The notes below the pieces were generated by a model. It worked only from the letters and a program-made list of their open reading frames with translations. It ran no database searches and was not told where the DNA came from. The translations under genes and the position numbers were made by a program. This document shows positions 9,317 to 19,774 of a stretch of DNA of 64,000 bases, one piece after another. The stretch's first letter is position 1; every line of letters begins with the position of its first letter. Origin of the DNA: Flectonema sp. DT1601 (Eukaryota; Euglenozoa; Diplonemea; Diplonemida; Diplonemidae); assembly GCA_964019425.1 (NCBI GenBank), contig OZ025861.1:465001-529000 (forward strand). Direction: 5' to 3'.

Positions 9317-11460
9317 ACTTGACGAGTGACAATCGATGGTTTCAACTATCTGTCTAACCACGTTTGGTTACTGACATAGATGACTAGAGGGCTTCAGCAT
9401 TCCGAATGGTATATCTGGTTAGTTATTATAATGCGATGCAGAGATATTGACACGTAGCGCTCGTTGAGTCTTCAGTATGATTAGAATATTCTCTTTATTA
9501 TCAATTTATCAACGCTGTGTGTGGGGGGGGGGGTTTTATTTTTTCTTGTTTTCCCCCGTTTTTTTTTTTTTTTTTTTTTTTTTTTTTCTTTCAAAGTTCA
9601 ACAAATATAATTTTGTCGAAAAAAAAAAAAAAAAAAAAAACTCTCCCTTCGTCCCAGCGGCTTCTGTCTTCTTTTTTTTTTTTTTTTTTTTTATTGACTT
9701 CCCTTATGTTTACTCTTATAGTCGTAAGGATCACAATCCATCATTGTTCATATTTGATATTATTATTATTATTATTATTTATTTCGTATCTTCTCCTCAG
9801 TGAGAGAGTCACAGCGGTGGTCTTCCCCGAGCTGTTCCAGACGAGGATATAAAAATGACTGTATTACTTCCTCTGCTGTTCCTGTACCTGTTTTTAGGGG
9901 AGAATGTCTTTTATCAAATTAAAAAAAAAAAAAAAAAAAAAAAAACAGCATTTCAAAAAAACCCTTGATTGGGATAGTTGTTTTTTTTATGTGTTTTTTA
10001 TAGTCTACTACCTGCTTTAGAGGAGGTAACGCAGCTCATGGTTGATCTGGAGAACCTAAATTAGAATGTCTGTGATGCATTTTGTTCAAAATCTTTTCTC
10101 CGATTGTTTCCGATACTTTTATTCTCCGCTTTCTTTTATTTTCTTTTTTTTTCTTTCACAATCTGAGTCGCTTTCGGGAGGCTCGTCAACTCAAAAAAAA
10201 AAAAATTTAAAAAAAAAAAAAAAAAACTCATCCCTCTCTCTATTTTTATTTTTTTCATTAATGTTCCGTTCTTTTATAGCGGCGGCTTGATGCTGTCAAA
10301 AGATCAACAAAGTGAGTAGTTTTCGTGCTGCATGAGTCACTTTATTTTCTTGGATTGTGTTTGAGTGATTGTGAATGTGTTTATAGCATTTTTTTTTTTA
10401 AATTTTTTTTTTTTTAAAAAAAAAAAACTTTCTGCTAAACTTTTTTTTCTGGCAGGCTTATAACAACTATCGTATCATAATATATATCTAGTCTCCTCTG
10501 CTGTGATTATAATTTTCAATTTTAAAAAAAAAAAAAAAAAAAATTAATAATAATAAAAATTGTTCAGTTTTCACACTGCAGAACTCTCTTTTTAACAAAA
10601 AAAGATTGTTTTTGGAGAATTCAAAATTCTATTTTTTTTTCTCTTTTTTTCTTTGACCATCAGAGTGATTTCTATTTTACGTACCTAATATGTACTTTGA
10701 TGTCTCGCATCATAATCTCCCATATGCATATTTTTTGTTTTTCTCAGTGTGAATTTTTCCTTCGACCCTTTTTTTTAAAAAAAAAAAAAAAAAAAAATCA
10801 GTTTAACATAGGTATAAGTTGTCGACTGATATACTAAGCAGGTTTACTATTTTATTGGGTCTTGTTCTGCCTCAAAGATAACAGTCTTCAGAGTGAAAAA
10901 AAAAAAAAAAAAATCCTTATCCCCTTCCCTTTATTAGTTTTAATTGGTTAGTCAGGTACGTCTTTTTTGAATGTGTCAGTAAGACTGTCTGGCTTTATCA
11001 TGCTTTTCCGTGACGCTACTAAGATTCTAAGGATTGGTTTTTCATTATCGATTGGAAATGAAAACCGAAACTTTTCTGGGTACTTTTTTTCTTTAAAAAA
11101 AAAAAAAAAAAAGTTTACTTCCTATTTATTTTTCCCCCTTACTTTTTTTTTTGTTTGTTTGTTTTGTTACCAAAGAACGTAGTTCTTGTTTAAAAAAAAA
11201 AAAAAAAAAAGTAATAAAAAAATCGCAACTATTCAGTGTTTGCTTGCTTGTCTCGGGTTTGTATGAAAGCGAAAAGTTGTTTCGCAATTATTAGTTAACA
11301 AGCAAGAAGGGAAAAAAAAAAAAAATACTTAAAATTTTTCAATTTTTTCTGTATCATTTTTTTTTTTTGTTTTTTGTTTTTTTTGCTATTTTTTTTAATG
11401 TCTTAGAGATATCTTTGCTGAATGAAAAAAAAGAAAGAAAAAAAAAAAAAATGAAACAAA

Positions 11461-11534
11461 AAAAAAAAAGGACCCTGATCTACAGGTCTTTTGGCGCTTA
11501 GCCGCGTAATCTTTCGGGAAGGTCCTTTTTTTTT
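11461..11534. other. Compact inverted-repeat element, possible structured RNA
   Basis: AAAAAAAAAGGACC (11461-11474) is perfectly complementary to GGTCCTTTTTTTTT (11521-11534). The 46 bases between can fold into small hairpins (CCTG/CAGG, GGC/GCC), giving a cloverleaf-like shape. It is too short for a tRNA and lacks the T-loop consensus. Confidence 0.4.
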
Positions 11535-11563
11535 TTATTCCTCCTTTTTTCTTTTTCTTTTTT

Positions 11564-12090
11564 ATTATTACAAGTGTGCTTAGTCACACTGGTCCGCGAA
11601 TATTACTCTCCCTCTCTCTCTCTAATACTGTTTCTTATGTATCATGTTTTTTTTTTAATATTCCCCCCCTTTCTATTTCTTTCTCTCTTTTTAAAAAAAA
11701 AAATGAATAATCGGGTTTTATGATGAGTTTTGCAGTTCTATATAAAGTACCTTTCTCTAGCAAGACGACAAAAACCTGAACTTGTTGAATGAAAAAAATT
11801 TCGCAACACACGGGTCCTCTCTTTTGAGAAGGGCTTTAGGTGTTCGCAGTCAAAAAATTATTATTTTTTTTGTATACTATCCTCAAGTGAATAGCTATTG
11901 CACTTGCTGGTGCGATTTCTTTTTTTTAAATGAAAAAACAGCTGTGTGTATTATTACAAGTGTGCTTAGTCACACAGGTTTATCCATGTTGTTGTTGTGG
12001 TTTAATCAAAGCAAAGCCGTTCACATTGTTTTACGATTTTCTGTACTGTCTTAACTCAGTCCAGTGATGTTGTGTGCTCAGCCACACGAC
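11564..12090. repeat. Three copies of a GTGTG-loop-CACAC hairpin
   Basis: The sequence ATTATTACAAGTGTGCTTAG, followed by TCACAC, occurs at 11564 and again at 11950. A related hairpin, GTTGTGTGCTCAGCCACACG, lies at 12069-12088. Loops differ (CTTAGT or CTCAGC) while the stem is kept. Their role is unknown. Confidence 0.5.
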
Positions 12091-12276
12091 TTCTCACACC
12101 TTTGCTGTTGCAACCTTGGGGGGGGGTAAGTCGGAAATATCATTCCATTCCATTCCATTCTTTTTTTTTTTTTTTTGACTTTTTACGATGAGGATGGTTT
12201 GTCTGTCTTACTAATCTATCTAACGTTCGATGATTTTTTTTTTTTTGTTTTTTTTTTTTTTTTTTTGGGAAAACCT

Positions 12277-12307
<31 letters not shown>

Positions 12308-12919
12308 GGAATACTGAGCTCACGGAAATAAGAAAAGAGAAAAAAAAAAAAAAAAAAAAGCTGTAAAACTTTCCTGAATGTGATTTAAGTGGAAAGGGGG
12401 AAATAAAAAATCGTCTGTATTCATTGTATTTTTTAAAATTTTCATGAAAAAAAAAGGGGAAAAGGGGGGGGAAGTTTTTTGTGTCAGAATCAGGCACCTG
12501 ATGTGACACCATCGGGGAAGCAATCTCTTAAGCAGCCTAAATGGGTCTGAGATATTTTATTTATTACTTATTAGGTTATCATTGAAAAAAAGAAAAAGAA
12601 ACAGAAACAGAAAAAAAAACGAAAATAACAAATTCTGTCATCAAAAACAGGTGTTCACTTCGGCTTTAGTTGATCATAGCAAACTGCAATTATTGGTGTT
12701 GTATTATAACGACCGGTTTTTTAAGTTATCATTACTTTTTTTTTAAAATACTATAATTTTTTTTTCTTATTCCAGCAAATCAAGTTTTTCATAAAAAAGA
12801 AGAGAACAGCAGCGGTTGGTGGGGCAGGCAATTTGTTATTTTTGATCAAATCAGCCTTCAAATCTTTATTACAAAAAAAAAAAAAAAAGGAATTTTAAAA
12901 AAAAAAAAAAAAAAAAAAA

Positions 12920-15097
12920 ATGGCCGCCAAGAAGAAGGTTCAACGTAAAGAATGGGAATACGTCGCACCACCACCAGTGGAAGAGATGTATGCTTCGAGT
13001 AACCTGAATGAAGGAGGAGAAAAGTTCTATGTCACGACAGCTATAAACTATACTAACGGAGCGCCTCATATTGGACACGCATACGAAGTGTTAGTAGCTG
13101 ACGTATTAGCTAGGTACAAGAGAATTGAAGGGAAGAAGACTTTCTTTGTAACCGGAACTGACGAACACGGTCAGAAAATATCAAACTCTGCCAAGGCAGC
13201 AGGAATAACACCAAAACAGCAATGTGATAAATATGTAGCGATGTTTCAGGGACTGAATGCGAAGCTATCAATATCCAATGACTTGTACATCAGAACGACT
13301 GACGACTTCCACGAAGAAAGCTGTCGCGAACTCTGGACTCGATGCACAGACGCTGGTGACATATACCTCTCTGAGTACGAAGGCTACTACAACGCTAGAG
13401 AAGAGATGTTCATAACAGACGCTGATGCGAAAGCAACCGACTACAAAGATCCTGTTGATGGTAAAGAGTACGCGAAGATTAAAGAATCTTGTTACTTCTT
13501 CCGCCTATCAAAATTCCAAGACCGTCTTATAAAACACATCGAAGAAACTGATTTCGTCCAACCAGACAATCGCAAGGGTGAGATCCTTCAAATGCTGAAA
13601 GAACCACTCAGAGACTTGTGTATTAGTAGAACAAAAGTAGAATGGGGAGTTTACCTTCCAGAAGCAACTAAAAAAGAAACCAGTGACAAGCACGTTATGT
13701 ATGTCTGGTTTGACGCGCTTACGAACTATTTATCAGCTGCGGGAGTACTCCTACCTGAAGGACACTCTAAAAAGATGGCTGACTGTCCATGGCCAGCAGA
13801 TGTTCACGTCGTAGGTAAAGACATCACCAGATTTCATTGCATCTACTGGCCAGCAATGTTGTGGTCAGCTGGACTTGAACTCCCAAAGACTGTACTGGGT
13901 CATGGTTTTGTCCAAGACGCTGAAGGAAAGAAGATGTCGAAGTCTCTCAACAACGTAGTCGACCCAATCGAGTTACTTAAAAACTACCCAGCTGACAGCA
14001 TCAGATACTTCGTATGTAAAGAAGCAACTTACGGAAACGATTTAAAAGCGAGTGAGGAATCCCTTGTGGAATGTCACAACAACATTCTGGGAGATAAGAT
14101 TGGTAACTTAGTAAAAAGATCTACTGATCTGCTTGGAAAGACTTTCGGCAACGCCATTCCAGAAATACCTACTGCAGAGTCGAAGATTTCACTTCCTTTT
14201 GACTTAGACTGCTTAAAGGTTAGCATTGCAAGTTGTATGGACAAAATGAAATACAGAGAAGCAATCACTATCGTAATGGAGTACTACGGTAAGACAAATG
14301 AATGGCTCACAACAGCTGAGCCTTGGGCAAAGTCTGTAAGTGACAGTGATCGTCAGCTGATTATCAGATTACTGATGGAAGCAGTTTACGCCTTGAACCA
14401 TTTCATTGCTCCGTTCCTTCCTGTCATGGCGACACTTGTTTTTAATAAGATTGCAGCCGGTAAAACTATTCCAGAGTTGAAATCGAACTTCACAAATCTT
14501 CAGACTGGACATAAAATTAAAGAAGGAGATTGGTCAGAAGGTGTTGATGTACTCTTCCCAAAAGTAAGACTCGCAGGATCTCCTGCGGAAGCTGCTGCAG
14601 CAAAACCAGCTGCTAAACCAGCAAAAGAAAAGAAAGAAGTCGCTAAAAAAACTGACAAAAAGGGAAAAGATGTAAAACCGACTGTCGCAGTACCAGAATT
14701 TGATGCTGACGGATGGCGTAACGCTATGAAGGGTGATCTGCTTCAGCGTTGGTATCTAACAAAGTATGGTGAGAAGGAACACCCTACAATCAGAGGTATT
14801 CTTACATTCACTGCGGAGGGATCTTTTCAACAAGATATTTACTGTCCACAATCTGAAAAACCTGATGCAGTCCCAGTCTACACCGCCAATGAAATACTGG
14901 CCTCCATCATCAGCCGTACGGGAGGTATCAAATTTAATGAGAAGGAATCAAAATTAACTTTCAAGTCTCATCACGTTTCCAACAAAGAAGAGTTAATAAC
15001 CCCTCCGACCTTCGAAGTAAAGGTCAGTAAGAAGGGAGCTATCAGGCTTACCGGAGAGACAGAAACAACTGAGTGGGTTCGCGCTCGTAAATTATAA
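12920..15097 (+). CDS. Methionyl-tRNA synthetase
   Basis: This 725-residue class I synthetase attaches methionine to tRNA-Met. HIGH is at residues 50-53 (NGAPHIGHAYEV) and KMSKS at 338-342 (GKKMSKSLNN). The connecting region (YEGYYNAREEMF...YFFRLSKFQDRL) lacks the four-cysteine zinc knuckle, as in the single-knuckle-free MetRS group that includes bacterial and kinetoplastid enzymes. The anticodon-binding helical domain runs to about 550. A lysine/alanine-rich linker follows, then a C-terminal domain of about 115 residues (EFDADGWRNAMKGDLLQRWY onward) that I do not recognise; it is neither WHEP nor EMAP-like. The ATG directly follows a 23-base A-run, and a pyrimidine-rich acceptor-like AG lies at 12775. 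Confidence 0.93.
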   Translation: MAAKKKVQRKEWEYVAPPPVEEMYASSNLNEGGEKFYVTTAINYTNGAPHIGHAYEVLVADVLARYKRIEGKKTFFVTGTDEHGQKISNSAKAAGITPKQQCDKYVAMFQGLNAKLSISNDLYIRTTDDFHEESCRELWTRCTDAGDIYLSEYEGYYNAREEMFITDADAKATDYKDPVDGKEYAKIKESCYFFRLSKFQDRLIKHIEETDFVQPDNRKGEILQMLKEPLRDLCISRTKVEWGVYLPEATKKETSDKHVMYVWFDALTNYLSAAGVLLPEGHSKKMADCPWPADVHVVGKDITRFHCIYWPAMLWSAGLELPKTVLGHGFVQDAEGKKMSKSLNNVVDPIELLKNYPADSIRYFVCKEATYGNDLKASEESLVECHNNILGDKIGNLVKRSTDLLGKTFGNAIPEIPTAESKISLPFDLDCLKVSIASCMDKMKYREAITIVMEYYGKTNEWLTTAEPWAKSVSDSDRQLIIRLLMEAVYALNHFIAPFLPVMATLVFNKIAAGKTIPELKSNFTNLQTGHKIKEGDWSEGVDVLFPKVRLAGSPAEAAAAKPAAKPAKEKKEVAKKTDKKGKDVKPTVAVPEFDADGWRNAMKGDLLQRWYLTKYGEKEHPTIRGILTFTAEGSFQQDIYCPQSEKPDAVPVYTANEILASIISRTGGIKFNEKESKLTFKSHHVSNKEELITPPTFEVKVSKKGAIRLTGETETTEWVRARKL

Positions 15098-15673
15098 AAA
15101 GAGTGCCAGTGTCGGGAATAGCCGTCTAACTTTTTTTTTTTTTTTTTTTTTCTTCCCGATGTCACACTGCATCAGTAAAAAAAAAACAAGAAAAAAATAA
15201 AAAATGGAAGGAAACAAAGAACAAAAAACAAAAAAACAAACGTTTAGCACCACTTATGACCAGTTTTCAAATTCCGCACTAACACAACAAATCAGAAAAA
15301 AAAGGAGGAAAAAAAAAAAAAGAAATGTAATGCAAAAAGAATTGTTATTTTTTTTTTTCGCTTGTGGAAAAGAGACGGCAATTGGTTAAGTGATTTGGGT
15401 ATGAAATGAACCTTAATCTGTAGAAGGGCAATCGCGTCCTCTAAATGACAGTAAGTTAGCAAGAAAAGAAAAAAAAAAGAAAAAAAGAAAAAAGCAATAA
15501 ACTAATAGTGATGTAGGGAAGCAAACAAAAGAAAGAAGTGCGCGAGTCCAACGCAGCACTCCCTCATGTGTTCAAGGATGAATTTTAAAAGCGATTTACT
15601 TCCTCTTTGGAAATAAGTTTGATTTCTTTGTACTTATACTTGTTTTTATTCATCAGTTCTGGTAAACAACAAT
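15098..15673. other. Intergenic, A-rich, with acceptor-like AG
   Basis: A/T-run-rich 3' region of the synthetase gene, ending in a T-rich tract and ATCAG at 15656, 18 bases before the next ATG. No gene is seen. Confidence 0.6.
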
Positions 15674-16272
15674 ATGAACAGACAAGGAGGTCGACAAGCC
15701 GGCGCTCAACAGAGACAGTTCTGTCTCGCAGATGTGAAGTCACAGAGAGCTACTCCGTACTCTACCGACAGGTATGATTGTTACTTTTATATGTAAGCGT
15801 TGTAAAATATTTTTAAAAAAAAAAAAAAAAAAACAGAAAAAGAGGAAGAGAAGGAGCATCTGAACAAAAGAATTCACAAAAGATATTTGAAAAGGGAACC
15901 AGTGGAGGTCGATTGAAAGACTCTCAACAAAAGAGATTTGAAAAAAAAACTGATCGAGGAAACAGATCGTCATCTGAAGGAGACACAGGCAGAAAACATA
16001 ATCACAGCCATCATGGTCATAGTAAGTCACACAAAGGAGGTGGTAAGAAGGTATTCATGAGACCCTCTGAAGATAGAGAGCGAGTCACGATGCTTGAAAC
16101 TGGTTCATCCTCCGGTGATGACATCCCTGACACGGTTGAAGACACAGTTCCGTTTGATAGCCGCTCTCGTAGACAAAGAGAACAGAAACCCCCTCAAATA
16201 GATGTTGTGTTTCAACCTGTCTCGACAGGCATCACTTTATCAGAAAGATTTCAGAACCTTGTCAACACCTGA
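15674..16272 (+). CDS. Small basic, disordered protein (two exons)
   Basis: Exons 15674-15771 and 15837-16272 join in frame (phase 2) to 177 residues. The intron has GTATGA at its start and a 19-base A-run plus CAG at its end. The protein is rich in Arg, Lys, Ser, His and Gln, with a charged His-rich patch (NHSHHGHSKSHKGGGKK) and an acidic stretch after it. No domain is recognised. ATG 15674 lies 18 bases after a pyrimidine tract and AG. It could be a nucleic-acid-associated disordered protein, but this is only a guess from composition. Confidence 0.7.
15772..15836 (+). other. Cis intron, 65 nt
   Basis: GTATGA donor and A-run-CAG acceptor; removal restores one reading frame across the join. 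Confidence 0.8.
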
Positions 16273-16645
16273 ACCCCTCACTACTATTAGTGAGTGGTCA
16301 TATATGTTCTGCTACTAGGAAGGTCAACTCTTTATCGTTTTAATATTCCTTCAGATCTTTATTCTTACCCCAACACCACGTCTCACCAACTTGTGAGAAG
16401 AAGGAAGTTAAGCCGTTCCTCAGTCCTACAGAAGTATACTTAAGGGAGGTGGCGGTGTCATGTCTACAGGCTTGCCTTGTTATTATGTCGGAAGGTTTTT
16501 TTTATTTATTTTTTAACTTAAGGAAGGAGCAGGTTGTTTTCCTTTTGTGTGAATGAATAGATCTAATCGTCTTGTTTGGTATTGGAGAAAAAAAAAGAAT
16601 TATAATTTTCTTTACCTTTTATCAGTAACACATATAAGGGAGAAG
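16273..16645. other. 3' region with a hairpin
   Basis: Just after the stop, CTCACTA (16277-16283) and TAGTGAG (16288-16294) form a perfect 7-bp hairpin with a CTAT loop. The rest is ordinary intergenic sequence with one T-rich stretch near 16500. Confidence 0.6.
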
Positions 16646-17833
16646 ATGATGTTTGTGGAAGTGAGCTTCTGCGGAACTGACTTTCCCAACATCCAATACA
16701 CAGTCACGACGGATTCGACTGCTGAAGACGTACTTAATGAGGCTGTTCAGGAATGGGAAATCGACATCAACGACGTGGAAGTTACATTTGAATCTGAAAT
16801 CCTTCCACGAGAAAGCACGCTGGTATCACATGGGATTCAAAGTGAAACTGAATTAGTTGTAATACAGAAACCAAGAACTGTCTACACGAGAGATATGCTT
16901 CTCGATAAGACGAGGAGAGTTGATATTGACGTCTGGTTTAGAGGACACTGTGATGCCGTCTGTACTCTTGATGTGATCTCTATGATTGAAGATGGTCAAC
17001 TGATGACTGGGTATTGGTTACTGCCCAGGTCAATTTATAGCGTTCAGTTTACTTCCGGAAGGAAACTTGAAAAAATCGGAAAAGATTTTTTGAGAAATTG
17101 TAGTTCCGTGACGAGAGTCGATTTATCAAATTTTGAAAGTTGTGTTGAAGTCAGCGATGGGTTCCTAGCTGGTTGTTTGTTGTTGGAATCCATCGATCTT
17201 TCTTCTTTTAGTAAACTGAGAGCTACTGGAGATAATTTCTTAGGATGCTGTGCTGGGATAACTTCAATTGACCTCTCGATGATTACTTTGAGTAATATCG
17301 GACAGGGTTTCCTTGTTGGTTGTTCCTCAGTCTGTTCACTTATACTTCCTCAATTTCAAATCACATCCATACCGAGTTCCTTTCTTGCTGGTTGCACGTC
17401 ACTCACTGCTGTTAATTTGAATACTTTGGAAGGGGTTCGTGAAATTGGTTCTTGTTTTCTATTCGGATGTGTCAAACTGCTGCGAATCGACCTCTCACCA
17501 TTTTCAAATGTTAGTAAAATTTCAAATGAATTTCTAGCTGATTGCAATTCATTGACTAATTTGGATCTTTCTCCGCTCTCTAATTTAACATCTCTGGGAT
17601 ATGGTTTTTTGTATTGTAAAAGAAGTAGCAAATTACGATCGTTGGATCTTTCTAATTTGGAAAGTTTGACATCCGTGGCAAAACCGAATTTTCTCGGGAA
17701 TTGTCGAGTCGTTTCTGATGTTGAAAAAAAGAATTTTATAAAATCAACGAATAGGAGAGGATTACAACAGCGAAGGCAAACAACAACAAATAGAACAGCG
17801 AAAGAGAAACTTTCCAACTGCGATATTCAGTAA
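16646..17833 (+). CDS. Ubiquitin-like / BspA-type leucine-rich-repeat protein
   Basis: From ATG 16646 (a second ATG follows at once) the protein has 395 residues. Residues 1-80 resemble a ubiquitin-like fold (VEVSFCGTDF...LVSHGIQSETELVVIQKP). Residues 125-365 contain about ten LRRs of 23-24 residues of the LRR_5/BspA type, with the motif IDLSSF...NFLGCCAGITSIDLS. The C-terminus is basic. Such LRRs bind other proteins; the UBL suggests a link to ubiquitin or scaffold binding. There is no signal peptide or membrane segment, so it is probably cytosolic. An upstream in-frame extension to 16553 is less likely because it is AT-rich and low in complexity. Confidence 0.75.
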   Translation: MMFVEVSFCGTDFPNIQYTVTTDSTAEDVLNEAVQEWEIDINDVEVTFESEILPRESTLVSHGIQSETELVVIQKPRTVYTRDMLLDKTRRVDIDVWFRGHCDAVCTLDVISMIEDGQLMTGYWLLPRSIYSVQFTSGRKLEKIGKDFLRNCSSVTRVDLSNFESCVEVSDGFLAGCLLLESIDLSSFSKLRATGDNFLGCCAGITSIDLSMITLSNIGQGFLVGCSSVCSLILPQFQITSIPSSFLAGCTSLTAVNLNTLEGVREIGSCFLFGCVKLLRIDLSPFSNVSKISNEFLADCNSLTNLDLSPLSNLTSLGYGFLYCKRSSKLRSLDLSNLESLTSVAKPNFLGNCRVVSDVEKKNFIKSTNRRGLQQRRQTTTNRTAKEKLSNCDIQ

Positions 17834-17870
17834 AAAAAATATAATATGATATTCTTATTTAATTAAGGTA

Positions 17871-17907
<37 letters not shown>

Positions 17908-18148
17908 CATGGGTATTAATTTTTCCACGTACAATTGTGTCTTTTATAAAAACTATCGATTTTTTCAGCTGCCTTACTCACTGTTTGATAGTCGCCTTGC
18001 AAATATACATAGGTAGGTATCCCTTTTTTTTTTTTTTTTTTTTTTTTGTGGATGCTTCTTTTTAGGCAGATTAGTTTTTTGTGGGGTTCTTTTTTGACGA
18101 GAATTTTTTATATGTTTTTTTTCTGTTCTCAGATAAAAAAAAACTAAA
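17834..18148. other. Intergenic, A/T-rich, with trans-splice-like acceptor
   Basis: A run of about 27 A bases at 17877-17904 and T-rich sequence ending in TTCTCAG at 18132, 17 bases before the next ATG. Nothing else is seen. Confidence 0.55.
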
Positions 18149-19555
18149 ATGATAGAATTTTCTCACCAAGCAAACAACCATTATCAAGAAGTAGATCACT
18201 TTATGACCAAGTTACACGACACCCTTCACAACACTGCTTTCAATATTGAGATAAAGAATACGTCGATTAGACCTGTCGTTGATAATTTAAAATCCGAACT
18301 CGAAGATTTAAAAAAAGGATACGATCGACTTATAAATAAAATGCAACAGGAGATGAGAACTGCGATGGAAGTAAATTGCCTTGACATCGGACAGGCGTTG
18401 GGTGTCACTGGGAGTAGCAGTAAGAATCAAAATGTTGAAAGTGACAGGAAGATGAGAGCCTATCAATCGCAAATTCAAAAAAAAAATATTGAAATTCAGG
18501 TTCTTCGTAAAAAGACAAGTCAAAATCCTGAAATCGCAGGAGATCTGACACGAGACAGAGCAGTCGCTTGTGCCACAACACTTTTCGTTGAATCTCTATC
18601 TTACTTACTGGGTGCTGACAGAGCTACACTATTCGTTCATCAGCCTGAATCTGAAATGCTCCAAGCGGTAGTCCTCATTAATTCACCTGAATTCGTACCC
18701 CGTCAAATTGCAGTTCCTCAAAACAAAGGATTAGCTGGGGCAGTATTCAGCTCAGGCTGTGCGCTAAACGTCCATGCGACCTACGCCGGTCAAAATTTAA
18801 AACAACTGAGAGATTCTTGTAATGTGAAATTAAGAGTACAGAATATGCTTTGCTTTCCTGTTTATGACGTTACTGGACGTCGGGTTATTGGATGTATTCA
18901 ATTTTTAAATAAAATGAAAGGAGATGTTAATTTCAATGATGAAGACGAAGTGACTGTCGTCAGCAGTCTAAAGCAATTAGGATATTTAATGCAAAGATAC
19001 AAAGTTGATCTTTCGAAGACTGTATTTCCGACGGATTCACTTCACAGAATTATTCCTTACAGTGATCGATGTGACTTAACTCCGATTCTCGAAGGGATGA
19101 ATGAATTTTCTGACGTTATGAATTATAAACCAAAACAACTGATATTCAGAAGTAAGACGTCAGGTCACTTTATGAGGTACTCACAATTAGTGAAAGCATC
19201 ACCAGTCTCATTGGGGCAGACTAGTTTAGTCGAAGTCGATGGATATATGAAAGGCTTGGAAGATTGTTGGAAAAAAACAACCGATGAGTGGATTGCTATG
19301 GAATCTGATCAAGACGGTGCCAGACACGAAGCGAAACGTCGTAGAAGAAAACTTAAAAACACGGAAGAAGCGTTGTCGAAGTCTCAGGATGAGAGAAACC
19401 AATATCGAATGGCATTCGGTCTTCTCAAAGAGGAATTCAGATCGTTTCTTGATACGAATAACAATTCGTCTCTGTCATCTCCTTCACCACCACCTAAGAA
19501 AACATTGCTGCTTCCATTTTTACGGCGACACCAGACAACTGCAACGGCATCTTAG
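18149..19555 (+). CDS. GAF-domain coiled-coil protein
   Basis: 468 residues. The N-terminal 130 are coiled coil. A GAF domain spans about 145-285 (CATTLFVESLSYLLGADRAT, LFVHQPESEMLQAVVLINS, NKGLAGAVFSSG, NMLCFPVYDVTGRRVIGCIQ). The C-terminal third has a further predicted coiled coil (GARHEAKRRRRKLKNTEEAL) and ends in a Ser/Pro-rich tail. GAF domains bind cyclic nucleotides or other small ligands or dimerise. No phosphodiesterase or cyclase domain is attached, so it looks like a sensor or scaffold. Ligand residues cannot be assigned. The next gene, also coiled-coil, lies 219 bases downstream. Confidence 0.8.
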   Translation: MIEFSHQANNHYQEVDHFMTKLHDTLHNTAFNIEIKNTSIRPVVDNLKSELEDLKKGYDRLINKMQQEMRTAMEVNCLDIGQALGVTGSSSKNQNVESDRKMRAYQSQIQKKNIEIQVLRKKTSQNPEIAGDLTRDRAVACATTLFVESLSYLLGADRATLFVHQPESEMLQAVVLINSPEFVPRQIAVPQNKGLAGAVFSSGCALNVHATYAGQNLKQLRDSCNVKLRVQNMLCFPVYDVTGRRVIGCIQFLNKMKGDVNFNDEDEVTVVSSLKQLGYLMQRYKVDLSKTVFPTDSLHRIIPYSDRCDLTPILEGMNEFSDVMNYKPKQLIFRSKTSGHFMRYSQLVKASPVSLGQTSLVEVDGYMKGLEDCWKKTTDEWIAMESDQDGARHEAKRRRRKLKNTEEALSKSQDERNQYRMAFGLLKEEFRSFLDTNNNSSLSSPSPPPKKTLLLPFLRRHQTTATAS

Positions 19556-19774
19556 AGTGATTCATTTTTACTGCTGTTTTTTTTTTTTTTTTTTTTTCTT
19601 CCCTCTACCTTCTGGCTATCTATTAATCATCGTTTACACGTTTTGATTAATAAGAGAGAGTCGGATAGCTATTGCTCGAAAAACTGGATTTTTTTTGGTA
19701 TTTTGCTGCGAAGGAGTAAAAAGTAACCGACCTTTTAACCCGTTAAATATATTTACTACTAAAGGGATACGACA

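Larger units (their letters stand above)
9317..12919. other. 3.6 kb gene-poor region dominated by A and T homopolymers
   Basis: No long credible ORF is present; the open frames here are translated homopolymers. Several T-runs switch directly to A-runs (near 10400, 10770, 11095 and 12280). There are possible RNA structures near 11461-11534 and 11564-12090, a short CATTC tandem at 12143-12160, and a pyrimidine-rich acceptor-like AG at 12775. Coding-like pieces of 40-60 bases, each behind an AG (9800-9852, 10003-10062, 10290-10310), could be small exons but cannot be joined with confidence. Confidence 0.6.

Noticed and set aside
9477-9852. Two overlapping ORFs rich in Phe, Lys and Ile
   Set aside because: Translated homopolymers, with no conserved pattern.
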